A DNA stretch of 64,000 nt from Simmondsia chinensis (taxonomy: Eukaryota > Streptophyta > Magnoliopsida > Caryophyllales > Simmondsiaceae): NCBI GenBank assembly GCA_018398585.1, contig JAGTTD010000002.1:32542186-32606185 (forward strand). The letters run 5' to 3'. Positions 1 to 10,443 of the stretch are shown one piece after another (the first letter of the stretch is position 1; each line of letters starts with the position of its first letter). The position numbers and the translations under genes were made by a program. The notes beneath the pieces were generated by a model. That model saw only the letters and a list, made by a program, of their open reading frames with translations. It was not told the origin of the DNA and ran no database searches.

Positions 1-301
1 GTAAACCCTAGACAATAATTTTTTAGGATACTCATCAAATGTGTGGACTTTCCAAAAAGTTATGGTTAAGTGATTTTATCTGTCCCACTAATCAAAGTCT
101 TTTTTTCATGGGAACTTTAGAATGTAAACCTAAAGTATCTTCTTTAATTTGTTGCCATCTCTAATATACAGTGCTATTGAAAGACTTCATTGAGGACATA
201 TAAGGCACCATTGAGAAATTGAGCATTATAACATGCGGCATAAAATAAGTGAATAACATATATGTCACTAACAAATTAACAGAAGCTCATTCGGTGATTG
301 A
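1..301. other. No gene recognised; AT-rich flank
   Basis: AT-rich DNA with stop codons in all frames and no recognisable protein similarity. It leads into the short tandem repeat that starts near 302. I see no promoter, RNA gene or element end that I can support here. Confidence 0.5.
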
Positions 302-467
302 ACCCTCGGCTTTGTTATGAGAGTCAGATCATCACGATACATATATTCATGTCTTTAGTGCATCTAGTTAAGAAAGAAACTCGGCTTTATTATGGGTATT
401 TCTTCCGAACATGCACCATTAGGCACTCAGCTTTGTTATGAGGGCTAAGTCATCATGGGACATAAAC
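302..467 (+). repeat. Tandem repeat, left part (about 120-160 bp unit)
   Basis: Two successive units share the core GGCTTTGTTATGAG followed by a stretch like TCATCAYGRKACATA and a second core AAGAAAGAAACTCGGCTTTATTATGG. The second unit is cut at 467 by the copia element and resumes at 6923. Further units follow to about 7240. Unit length is irregular because of indels. It has no coding signal. The repeat predates the copia insertion because one unit is split across it. Confidence 0.6.
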
Positions 468-913
468 TATTGGGTTGTGTCTCAATTTTTTGTCTAGAGT
501 TTGAACAAAGGTTTGTGGTGGAGCAGAGGGACCGAACCCACAAACAGTACGGACCTTTCGTATTGGGTCGGGTTAGTATACCCACTTGCTTTCTATGGTT
601 TCTCTTGTATTTGAAGGGGGGCATTATAAAATCCCTCCTCTTAGGGCTTTTTCAGTTGTTTTTTAGAGTGAAAGAAACACAGTGAGAGAGAGAGAGAGAG
701 AGAGAGTGAGAGTGAAGAAATTTATCTTGTAATGCTCCAATTTCGGCCTAATAAAAGTTCTCTACCTCCGCTCTTGGTTTTTCCCTCTCTTTGAGGGTTT
801 TTCATGTAAATATTATTGTTTTCATTGCTCTTTCTCCTTTATCTTCATATTTGTTTTTCATATTTTATCTAGTATCTAAATCAAAACCATAGCTTGGGTA
901 TTTTCGCCTTTCA
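468..913 (+). repeat. 5' LTR of the 468-6922 copia element
   Basis: Begins TATTGGGTTGTG where the 3' copy has TGTTGGGTTGTG, so the canonical TG has mutated to TA, and ends in TTTCA at 913. It shares with the 3' LTR the run TTGGGTTGTGTCTCAATTTT, the block around TAAAATCCCTCCTCTTAGGG and the final CGCCTTTCA/TGCCTTTCA. A (GA)n microsatellite lies at about 683-706. Many substitutions separate the two LTRs, which makes this an old insertion. Confidence 0.85.
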
Positions 914-915
914 AA

Positions 916-930
916 TTGGTATCGGAGCTA
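916..930 (+). other. Primer binding site, initiator tRNA-Met type
   Basis: TTGGTATCGGAGCTA two bases after the LTR end resembles the common plant copia site TGGTATCAGAGC, with A to G at one position. It supports the LTR boundary at 913. Confidence 0.75.
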
Positions 931-959
931 TAGTTGTTTGATTTGGTGCTATGATATTT

Positions 960-3900
960 GTTGTGAAGTCTGAAGTTGAGAAGTTTAGTGGTTAAAGGAG
1001 TTTCAGTTTATAGCAGGTCCAGATGAAGGGCCTCTTGACTCAGAATAGGTTGAAAAAAGCCTTAGATGGGAAATAGAAGAAGCTAGAGAGCATGTCAGCA
1101 GGCCAGTGGGAGGGGTTAGATGTGTCTCACAGATGACGCTCTGATTGAGGTGTTGGAAGTAAAAACCACGAAAGAGTTGTAGGAAAAAATTGAAGGAGTT
1201 GTGTTGTGTAAAATCTGTCTCCAACAAACTTGTTACCAAGTGAGGGTTGTTTACTTTCGTATGTTAGAAGGTACGTCTCTTAAAGTTCATATTAATGAGC
1301 TTAACTCTATCATTCAAGAGTTAAAAGAAGTTGATGATGCGTTGTTGTTGTGTTCTCTCTCAATCACTTATAAGGATTTTTTTGAAAGTATGATTTATGG
1401 TGGTAGAAAATTTATCACTATTGAGGCGGTTCAGTAAAAAAAAAAAAAAGTTGATAAAAAGTTGTCTGACTTTGTTAATGACTTGAGAAGCGGTCTATTT
1501 GTTAGAGAGAAAACTGAAATGAGAAGGTCTGATAGTGGAGGAAACAAGTTCATGTCAAAATCTAACTTATAACTATTGTCATAAGAAAGGGCACATTAAG
1601 AAGAATAGTTTCAAGCCTACGGGGATACAAAAAGATGATAATAGAAAAGACCAGAAAAGGAGAAAACCTGCTGAGGCTAGTGTTGTTGAAGATGAGAGTG
1701 ATGCTGATGTCCTCTTAGTGACCGAATCTCAATCCAGATCCAAAGATAAATGGATCCTTGATTCGGGTTGCTCCTATCATATACGTCCCAATAGAGACTG
1801 GTTTACCACATATGAGTCCATTAAGGATTTTGTTGTTTTGATGGAAAATGATGCAGCATGCAAAGTTTCGGGTATAGGAACAATTGGGGTCAAGATATTT
1901 GATGGTGCTGTGAGGACGTTGAGTGATGTACAACATGTTCCTAACTTGAAGAAAAATCTCATCTCTTTAGGTACCCTTGATTCTCTTGGGTACAAATACA
2001 CGGCTGAAGATGGAGTTATGAAGGTCAATAAAGGTACTGTGATTGTGATAAAAGGAAGACGGGGTTGGGACTTTGTATGAGCTTGTTGGTTCCATAGTAA
2101 TAGGATCAATGGTTGTATCGTCATCATTATTGATAGAATTAGATATCATCAAGCTTTAGCACACGAGGTTTGGTCATACTGGTGATAAGAGATTGTTAGA
2201 ATTAAGTAAAAGGGGCTTGTTGGGTGGTTAGATTACAGGGCCGATGGACATTTGTGAGCATTGTGTATTTAGGAAGCAGAAAATGCTTAGTTTCAAACCA
2301 GCAGTGCATAAGACAAAGGGGATGTTAGACTACATTTATTCAGATTTGTGAGGACCTTTTAGGGTTGCATCCAAAGGTGGTTCCTTATACCTTCTAACAT
2401 TCGCTGATGATTTCTCAAGGAAAGTTTGGGTTGACTTCCTCAAACAAAAAAAATGAAATGTATGACATTTTCATGAAATGGAAGGCTTTGCTTGAGAAGC
2501 AAACATGAAAGCTGATAAAAAGGTTAAGGACAGATAATGGCCTTGAATATGTTGAGGGTGACTTCACCAAATTTTATGAGTATCAAGGTATTGTCAGACA
2601 TCGGACTTGCATAGGGAGATCCCAACAGAATGGGGTTGCAGAAAGTTTGAACAGAACGTTACTAGAGAAGGCTCATTATATGCTGTCAAATGCAGGTTTA
2701 GGGAGAGAATTTTGGGCAGAGGCTGTAAACATGTGGGGCCACTCGATGAACTGGTCACCTTATACATCTCTTTAGTTGAAGACTCCAGAGGAGGTATGGT
2801 CAGGATCCTCTACAGACAATTCTCACTTGAGAGTTTTTGGTTGCCCTGCTTATGCTAATATGAGTGAAGGAAAACTCAAGCCCAGAGCCAAGAAGTATAT
2901 CTTTCTTAGCTATACTTCAGGTGTGAAAGGATTCTGTTTATGGGATCCCAAATGCCATAAATTTTTGACGAGTACAGTGTTACATTCGATGGGTTAGCAT
3001 TACTTCATCCCGAGAAGGCTCCCTTTATTACATGTAACTCCAGTAAGATACAGATGCCAGTGAAAGTTCTGTTACAGTTGGGTAGCACAGTTCTGCAGTA
3101 GCATAATCCCATAGAAAAACATATAAGCACCTTCACCACAGATTTCTGATAGAAATGAAGAAGATGAAACTGATCAGCAGGTGGAGCAATATACTATAGC
3201 CAGGGGAAGACAGAGGAGGTAAGCTAGACCACCACGGCGATATGGTTATAAAGAAATGGTCACTTATGCTCTTATTGTGGCTGAGACACTGGATGATAGT
3301 GAGCCTTCCACCTACTCATAAGCTATGTTTGGAGCTAACTCAGAAAAATGGTTGATGACATGAAGAGATGGAATCTCTGCAGAAGAACCAGACTTGGGAG
3401 CTTATAAAACCACAAACTAGGAAGAAGATCATTGGATTCAAATGGGTCTTTAAAAGAAAAGAAGACATTCCAAGGGTTGAAGATGCTAGGTACAAGGCAC
3501 GATTGGTGGCCAAAGGTTAAAGTTAGGTGTATGGAATTGATTTTAATGATGTTTTCTCACATGTGTAAGGCATAGTTCCATTCGGGCACTACTTGCCCTA
3601 GTTGCAATGCTTGACTTAGAGCTACAACAACTTGATGTGAAAATTGCATTCTTACATGGTGAGCTAGAAGAGAGTATCTACATGCATCAACCCGAGGGTT
3701 TTGTTGTTGAGGGAAAAGATCTTGTTTGCTTGTTGAAGAGGTCTCGTTATGGTTTGAAGCTATCATGAAGATAGTGATAATCAGTTCATGACCAGTCATG
3801 GGCTCCGTAGAAGTCGATATGATAATTGTGTCTATTTTAGACAAACTAGTGCAGATTCACACACTTATCTTCTGTTATATGTTGATGACATGCTGATTGC

Positions 3901-4846
3901 GGCTAGATATATGTCTGAGATTAACAATCTAAAAGCTTCATTGAAGGCTGAATTTGAAATGAAAGATTTGAGAGCAGCCAAGAAGATTCTTGGTATGGAG
4001 ATTCAGAGGGATCGAAATGCAGGAAAGTTATACTTAACTCAGGAGAAGTATATTGAGAAGGTCCTGGAGCACTTTCATATGAAAGATGCCAAACCAATTA
4101 GCACTCCTTTGGCAGCTCACTTCAAGCTTTTAGCTTCAGCTTCACCACAGACAGAGAAAGACACCAGGTATATGTCACATGTCCTGTACTCCAGTGTAGT
4201 GGATAGCATCATGTATGTTATGGTGTGCACACATCCATATATTGCAGTCACTATTATTAGAGTGAGCAAATATATGGCAAATCTAAGAAAGGAGCATTGG
4301 CAAGCTGTTAAATAGATTCTGAGATACTTACGTGGCACTAGAGATATATGCTTGAAGTTTGGGAGGACCTGTGACTGTTTGGTCGGTTAAGTTGGTTCAA
4401 ATTATGGTGGTGACCTTGACAAGAGGTGATCTACCACAGGTTATGTCCTTTGCCTTCGGGACTGTGCTATAAGTTGGAAAGTGTGCCTATAGTCAGTTAC
4501 CGCATTGTTAATTATAGAAGTAGAATATATGGCTGTAACAGAAGCATTTAAAGAAGCTGTGTGGTGAAGGGCCTAGTGGGTGAGCTCAATGTTGATCAGG
4601 GTGCAGTTTTTGTTCATTACAATAGCCAATCTACCATTCATTTGGCTAAGGACCAGATGACACATCCTAAGAGGACAAAGCACATAGATGTGAAACATCA
4701 CTTCATTCGAGATATGATAGATCAGGGCAAGGTCAGATTGAAGAAGATTGGTATGACTGATAATCCTGCTGACATGCTCACTAAGGTTCTTCCTGGTAGC
4801 AAGTTCAAGTGTTTCTTGGACTTGATTGGTTCACATTCTTGTTGAG
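960..4846 (+). pseudogene. Broken copia gag-pol (gag, protease, integrase, RT, RNase H)
   Basis: Remains in order: gag (about 1000-1700) with a zinc knuckle near 1570 in which the first and last cysteines are lost (YNYCHKKGHIKKNSF). The protease DSG is near 1765. Next come a GAG-pre-integrase and integrase core (about 2160-2860). RT N-terminal parts lie at about 3400-3770, and the RT palm with LLYVDDMLIA sits near 3868. RNase H follows at about 4480-4846, with the end motif HIDVKHHFIRD and a final ADMLTKVLP. Stops occur inside the integrase, before RT and before RNase H, and the reading frame changes several times. It is not translatable as a polyprotein. The family assignment is firm and the function is lost. 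Confidence 0.88.
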
Positions 4847-4907
4847 ATAACCCCTTGAAAGCGCTTTTTGTGGAGAAGGTGGAGAGCTTTTGTAAGGAAT
4901 TTAAGAT

Positions 4908-4919
4908 AAGGGGGAGATT
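4908..4919 (+). other. Polypurine tract
   Basis: AAGGGGGAGATT-type purine tract immediately before the 3' LTR start TGTTGGGTTG at 4920. This is the expected plus-strand primer position of an LTR retrotransposon. Confidence 0.75.
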
Positions 4920-5076
4920 TGTTGGGTTGTGTCTCAATTTTTTTGTCTAGATTTTGAACAGAGGTCTGTGGTGGAGTAGAGGGACTGGGCCATCAGGCCC
5001 GGGAACGTAGCCCAACATTGATGTACCAATCGGGCCCATCAGGTCGGGTTAGTATACCCGCTTGCTCTCTAAGGTT
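4920..5076 (+). repeat. 3' LTR of the copia element, first part
   Basis: Starts TGTTGGGTTGTGTC and matches the first ~125 bases of the 5' LTR, with a short extra segment containing a repeat of the GGGCCATCAGG/GGGCCCATCAGG type. It is cut at 5076 inside the sequence CTCTAAGGTT by a solo LTR. It resumes at 6624 after the duplicated AGGTT. Confidence 0.85.
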
Positions 5077-5185
5077 TTGATGTGCTTTATATTTACATAT
5101 TTTATTCTTCATTGTTGCGGCATATTCGGCTTTTACATATGAGTTTTGTTGTGAAATAGGTAAATTTTGGCGTGGAGTGTAACAA

Positions 5186-5222
<37 letters not shown>

Positions 5223-6623
5223 TTAAAAGGTGACAAAATCAAGCCTAATCGAGGCATATTTGAAAATTATTCTGTGAAACCCAACCACGTGTGCAAAAGA
5301 AGGACCAAGCGGGTTGTAATTCGATAACTCAAATAGGTCTCATAGAGTTTCAGGTACAAAACGATCAGTTAACACGAAGTACCAATTGATCAACGCCTTG
5401 CAGCAGGACAGAGCTTACAGTGGGAATGCCGATTGATTGGGAAATAGAGCTAATCCATAGGCTGGCTATAGAAAGCCAGCCGATCAATCGGCCCAATACT
5501 TGCAGTGTGACCACGCCGCAGGTATAAATAAAGAGGAAGAGACTTATATTTTTGCATCTTTAGCCACGTCTCATCTCCTCCTCTCCATCCTGAAGCCGCG
5601 AGAGATCCAAGGGGTTCTCAAATGCCAAAGCATAGGTGGTCGGAGTGCTAGGATGATCAAAGCTCAGATCAACGTCAACGCAAATTGAGGGAGTTTCAGT
5701 TTCCTAGTTTTTCCATTATTTCTTTCTTTATTGATCTTAATGATGTGTAAAACTCCTATGGAGGAGTAGACTCTTTCAGTTTAAGGATGAAGGACGGGTA
5801 GCCATCCGTACCCCAGATTTATATTATGCTTTTTGACAATGGTTTTATTATGTCATTTATGCACCATGTGGAAAATTTATGATTGTTGATTGATTTTCTT
5901 TGTTTGTACTTGTAGCCATGTTAAAATCTTCAAACTATTAGCGTTTGTGTATGAGCTTGTAGCCTAAACCATAACATAACTGGTTTTCATGCGTAGTTAG
6001 GGTTCAAGTTGTATCCAACCTTGAATACAATCTTTTATACAAATTAATACTTAATTAGGAGTGACAAAGTTGTTAGTGCTGTTGAAATAATCTATGCTAC
6101 ACCTAGGGTGATGAGGTATGTTATGTCCTTAGACTAGTTCATTACCCTACGCCTAAGTTAAGTATTAATGCAGGTTTGATATTGAATTAGGAGCAAGAAA
6201 GGAATTAAATAGTGCTAATGAGATAATCTACGCCACGTGTAGGGTGATATGATAGGTTATGCCTTTAGACTAATTCATTATTCTATGCCCTAGTTTAAAT
6301 ATTAACCCAAGCTTAGTGCTTGTGGCCCAAGCCTCCTCAATCATTGTTATAATATAATATAATGAAAGGATACGAGTAAAGCTATGCTGAATTCATTTTC
6401 TGATCTATCCTCAATTGAATTGACATATTTAGTACAAATTTTATTGTTTTCTTCAATTAATTGTCCAAACAATCAACAAAAACCCAAAAATCAAAGAAGC
6501 CATTAATTACGAAATCTGACTTAAATCTGACTCCCTGTGGATATGATCCATAAACCCGACTAAGCTATGACGATCTTATATGCTTGTGAGTACATGGTTT
6601 TAAAACATTTTTAAAACTACATT
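5077..6623 (+). repeat. Solo LTR of a Ty3/gypsy element (Athila/Tat-type)
   Basis: A 1547-bp insertion in the copia 3' LTR, flanked by AGGTT on both sides (5072-5076, 6624-6628). It starts (T)TGATGTGCTTTATATTT and ends AAAACTACA(TT). A TATA-like GGTATAAATA is near 5521. Near the end stands TCCCTGTGGATATGATCC, typical of the R-U5 region of tRNA-Asp-primed gypsy LTRs. It shares blocks such as AAACTCCTATRGAGG with the LTR at 22371-38989 in this window. No internal domain is attached, so a solo LTR left by LTR-LTR recombination is inferred. A 30-bp poly(A) run lies at 5189-5218, and a 132-bp tandem duplication starts near 6053. Small ORFs in it are not supported as genes. Confidence 0.78.
6053..6316 (+). 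repeat. Internal ~132-bp tandem duplication within the solo LTR
   Basis: The block AATTAGGAGTGACAAAG (6053) is repeated as AATTAGGAGCAAGAAAG (6185). Both are followed by GATAATCTAYGCYAC, TAGGGTGAT, CCTTTAGACTA and TTCATT. The related LTR split at 23156/38565 has this block once, so the duplication arose in this lineage or copy. Confidence 0.7.
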
Positions 6624-6922
6624 AGGTTCTCTTGTATTTAAGGGGGCATTATAAAATCCCTCCTCTTAGGGTTTTTCCAGATGTGTTTGAGAGTGAGAAA
6701 AAGAGAGAGAGAAAATGAGAGTGAAGAAATTTCTCTTATAATACTCTAATTTCGATCTAATAAGAGTTCTATACCTCCGCTCGTCATTTCTCTCTCTTTT
6801 TGAGGGTTTTCCACGTAAATGTTATTGCCTTCGTTGCTTTTTCTCCTTGACCTTCATATATGTTTTTCAAATTTCGTCTGGTATATAAATCGAACCCAGA
6901 TCTTCGGTATTTCTGCCTTTCA
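6624..6922 (+). repeat. 3' LTR of the copia element, second part
   Basis: Resumes with TCTTGTATTTAAGGGGGCATTATAAAATCCC after the duplicated AGGTT and runs to CTGCCTTTCA at 6922. It is followed by TAAAC, the 3' target duplication. It matches bases ~600-913 of the 5' LTR with many scattered changes. Confidence 0.85.
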
Positions 6923-7240
6923 TAAACTAATGTCTCATATGCAATCCAACAAGAAAGAAATCTGGCTTTGTTATGGATATTCTTTCTTATCATGCACTTA
7001 GACACATTGTATAAAAAAGAGAACTTACTAAATGACCACGCCCTCGACTTTATTTTGAAGGCTAGATCATCATGGGACATATATTAGTGTCATAGACGCA
7101 ATTCACCAAGAAAGAAATCTAGCTTTGTTATGGATATTCTTTCTTTAAACAACCTGATCAGAGCGGTCCTTTCAACCAATCAAGTAAGAAATCCAAATTT
7201 ATTTATACATATTCTTTGTTGTCATGTACTTAAACAACAT
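6923..7240 (+). repeat. Tandem repeat, right part
   Basis: Completes the unit cut at 467 and continues with further units. AAGAAAGAAATCTGGCTTTG at about 6950 and AAGAAAGAAATCTAGCTTTG at about 7110 are near copies. A degraded fourth copy (CAAGTAAGAAATCC) is near 7180. The block CATCATGGGACATA occurs at 452 and again near 7068. Confidence 0.6.
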
Positions 7241-7487
7241 AAATTGCAGTCGCACTTTTGAGGTACAAGAGCCAGGCTTCATTGTAGACTCCAATAACCC
7301 CAACCAAGCATCAACTAATATTGTGTGAGATATTAAATTCTTTACGAGCATATGATCCTTTAAAGATAAGGATTTTGTTTTGCCAGATCTTAAAGGAGCA
7401 ATGTTTTGGCTGCTACACTAGACATAAGGCTTACACAGGGCTTGACGTAATTTATATGAATCTCAAATCCACGGGTTGTACCACTAA
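7241..7487. other. No gene recognised
   Basis: No readable similarity. A 69-codon open frame at 7321-7530 has no domain I can name, has AT-rich composition like its surroundings and runs into the MITE at 7488, so I do not call it a gene. Confidence 0.45.
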
Positions 7488-7905
7488 CCCCCTGTTTGGC
7501 AACGAGATAAAGGGGGGTCAAGGGGAGTAAAGGTAAAGAGGGGTACATTTCTACCTGTTTGGCAAAGTTGTTAGAGGGGTAAAGGGGGTAATTTTTTACC
7601 CCACTTTACCCCCCATTACCCCTCTTTACCCCCAATTTCTTTAACCCCCAAATTGGGGGGTAAAGGAGGGTAAGGGTAATTTTTTACAAAAATTTGACAT
7701 TTTTATCCTTATTTTTACTATAACTCACTTTACCCTTACCCCTTTACCCAATTGCCAAACAAGGGTAATTTATTTACCCCTCTTTACCCTTACCCCTCTT
7801 AATTTGACATATCCAAACAAGATTAGAATATTACCTTACCTTCCCCCCTCTTTACCTCTATTTACCCTTACCCTCCTTTACCCTATTGCCATATAAAGCA
7901 TAAGA
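7488..7905. mobile_element. Tourist/Harbinger-like MITE cluster
   Basis: The core element 7488-7765 begins CCCCCTGTTTGGCAAC and ends TTGCCAAACAAGGG, an inverted repeat that matches at nearly every position. It is flanked by TAA (7485-7487, 7766-7768), the 3-bp duplication of PIF/Harbinger-type elements. A further internal copy of the terminus (CCTGTTTGGCAAAG) sits near 7541 and a decayed outer one (TTGCCATATAAAGCA) near 7886, so two or more related elements appear nested or fused. The interior is a run of GGGGTAA/TTACCCC blocks capable of strong folding. It has no coding capacity. Confidence 0.6.
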
Positions 7906-8867
7906 AATTGTATCCTCTAATCATATAATAATAAAGATTGTTTTAAATTGCTTCCATGAAAAATAAAGATCATTGGTCAAAAAAATAAAAAATAAAAAAA
8001 ATCAACGATTACCCTAATTGAGGGCTATTACCAATGCACAATTTTTCATTGATCAAAGGAATCAAACGACAATATTTATTGAAACAAGCCGACAATACTA
8101 TGGACCCTCGAGTGACGTGAAATTAGATTGTAGCTTCTATTTTTGAAAAAAGGAGAAGTACAAGATTGATTAAGAGCTTTTTCAAATCGATTCTGCCTTT
8201 TTTTTTTTGTTTAATCATGAGAAAACCATAATTGATACAATTAGTGATTTAGAGAAAAAAAAAATAGTTAGAAAATGTCACAGCTCTCTTCGGGCAAAAA
8301 TCAAAAAGAAAAATTATGAATTATTAATATGGAGCAACGAAGATCCAAAATTATCTATATCGATGATCAACATTAAAGTTGATTTGAAAGACTTAAGGAG
8401 CCTATTAATCATTTAGGATGGCTGTGATACCATATGTCAATCAAATATATTAAGGAATACAAATATTTAAAGTAAACCTTGGATAATAAATTAAGTATCC
8501 TATCAACTTTATAAGTATAACTAAGATAATATATACCTTGGTCCCAGTGTGTCAGAGAAAATTGATTGAACTTCGAATAAGAGCGAGAAGATGGTGAATG
8601 CCAGTTTGTTTGCCTTCTACTCATGGGATTTAGGATCTAAATGGGTAAATAAAACTTATATCTCTCACCATTAGGGACTAACAACTTTTATATAGAGAAA
8701 CTTGTATATTAAAGACTTCTAATCTGTATAGAGGTTGAGTACAACTTGTACCCAATTATACAAGTTTAAGATGACCCTCTTCCTAGTAATCTTAAGTGTT
8801 ATTCGCAACCAGGATTCCAATGATTTTCCTTTGAGTAAGTAACTTAAGAAATACACTTGTGTTGGAA
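7906..8867. other. No gene recognised; AT-rich
   Basis: Open frames at 8207-8416 (+) and 8409-8624 (-) show no family motif, are short and have low-complexity Lys/Ile-rich or Tyr-rich content. I see no terminal repeats or RNA gene. It may be decayed transposon sequence, but nothing supports a specific call. Confidence 0.45.
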
Positions 8868-9015
8868 ATCAAAACTTTTGGTGCAATTGAAATATCAGGC
8901 CAAACATCTCAAACCTTCTGAAGAAAACATTGATAAAGTTAATAGAAACTTCTTTTGGAAGCACAAAAAACCTAGTCAAAAGAATGCCCATGATATCGTG
9001 GGAGAAGGTTTGTGG
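8868..9015 (+). pseudogene. Small LINE ORF2 fragment (region after RT)
   Basis: Translation in one frame gives IDKVNRNFFWKHKK followed by a weak WE-like block. This resembles the segment between RT and the zinc-binding domain of plant L1 ORF2 proteins (IDKINRNFLW). About 150 bp is recognisable and no end or poly(A) is visible. It abuts the minus-strand copia remnant that starts near 9025. Confidence 0.4.
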
Positions 9016-9024
9016 TCCTATTAG

Positions 9025-10296
9025 TGCGGGTCAAGTACTGTAGAGATCAATAAAGAATCAGAGATAGGTTCACCACCAGTGGATAGCTTTTCTTTGGAAT
9101 TCATGGGAGTAGACACAGGCTTGCGGTTAGTCATATGAGCACACTCCAAAATCTCCATTGCATATTTATATTGAGATGAAAAGAGATTTGTAGAAGTATG
9201 ATGAACCAATATACCAAGAAAATAGTGCAAGGCAACTAGATTGCTCGCAAATTCAGAGCCAAGTGGGGAAATAATTTGACACAAAAAAGCAGTGCTAGAA
9301 GTAGTAAAAATAATATCATCATTATATAATAGAAGAACCATCTCGCCTCCATTGTTATGCACAAAGAGCGATGAATCATCTTTACAACCTTGAAAGCCAA
9401 ACCAAGTAACAAACTAGTGAATTAATGAAACCAGGCACATGATGCTTGTTTGTATAGTGCACATTTGAGGCGGCACACATAATTAGGGTGTTTAATATTA
9501 CAAAAATCAAGAGGTTGTTCTATATAAACTAGATGATCAAAATAGTCACGCAAGAAGGCATTCTTAACATCTAGCTCGTGAATAGGTCACTTACAAGAAT
9601 GAGCAACGCAAGGACAATCATGATGGTGGCTGGCCTAATAACGGGCCAGTCTCATCATGATGAAGGCCATGTTTTTGAGTGAAACCCTAAGCTACTAAAT
9701 GTGACTATAGCGCTCTAGAGGACCATCAAATTTAAGTATATGCCCAAAAACTCAATTAGATCCAACAACATTCAAACCATCAGGCTTGGGAACTAAGTCC
9801 TAGGTATCATTATATAACAAAGCACCTGTACTCATCAAGCATGGAAGCTTTCCAATTTTGCTCTCAAAGTGTTGACTTATAAATGTGAGGAAGATGTGAT
9901 ATATCGGTGGTCTGTGTAGCTAAGGAAGGTAAAAAAACAAGGTTTATGAACCCTTAGTTGGCTTTGGTTCACCATAGGATGATGCAGGTGGGGGAAGGTA
10001 TGGTGATCGTAGATGAACTATATGAAGACGTTGGTGTTTGAGGTATGGCCGCGGGTGTGGGGACCGAGGGATTTTGCGGGGAAGAGGAGTTGGGTAAGAC
10101 GATACTGGTAGAGGTTGGAATAATGAAGTGAAGTGTGTAAGACATAACAGTAACAAGGTTCAGGAAGATATAGGATGAAGGACGTTGGGTAGTTGAAGCA
10201 GAAGAGGAGCAAAGGGGAATGATTCATTAAAAACAACATGACGCGAGACAATGACCCTTTCGATATCGAGATCTAAGCACCTAAAACTCTTGTGAT
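9025..10296 (-). pseudogene. Minus-strand copia remnant: RT and integrase C-terminus
   Basis: Reading the minus strand from 10296 leftwards gives the integrase C-terminal phrase DIERVIVSRHVVF-like, the linker and then RT. The palm motif is LLLYNDDIIF near 9320, where family members have YVDD, so the second residue is changed. The text continues through LHYFLGILVHHT to KPVSTPMN near 9100. Many stops separate the pieces and RNase H and the 3' LTR are not found, so the element is truncated near 9025. The same element continues at 18947-20300 and 21687-22290. The join at 10296/18955 is in register once one copy of CTTGTGAT is removed. Confidence 0.78.
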
Positions 10297-10443
10297 TAGG
10301 GGTGCACATTAGTCCAAGATCAAATCGGAGCGAAGACGAACTACATCAAATCCTGAGATCGTGGACTGCATCGATTAAAACCGGATCAGTCTGGTCCAAG
10401 AGTCTAGACTAGATTGGACCAATTTGGTTCGGTTTTTCATCTA

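Larger units (their letters stand above)
468..6922 (+). mobile_element. Degenerate Ty1/copia LTR retrotransposon (Tork/Tnt1-like)
   Basis: The element is bounded by LTRs (468-913 and 4920-6922, the latter interrupted by a solo LTR) and flanked by an exact 5-bp duplication TAAAC at 463-467 and 6923-6927. A tRNA-Met-type primer binding site follows the 5' LTR and a purine tract precedes the 3' LTR. Between them lie gag, protease, integrase, RT and RNase H remains in copia order. The protease-to-integrase text (ILDSGCSYH) and the RT motif YVDD are readable, but stops and frameshifts break the frame many times, so it cannot be autonomous. The Tork/Tnt1-like placement is an inference from protein flavour. 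Confidence 0.9.

Noticed and set aside
5500..5688. A small gene after the TATA-like box in the 5077 solo LTR
   Set aside because: It lies within the LTR, has no recognised domain and is not conserved in the related LTR.
7488..7905. Interstitial telomere repeat (TTTACCC words)
   Set aside because: The plant telomere repeat is TTTAGGG/CCCTAAA. The words here are TTTACCC in mixed orientation and belong to a MITE interior.
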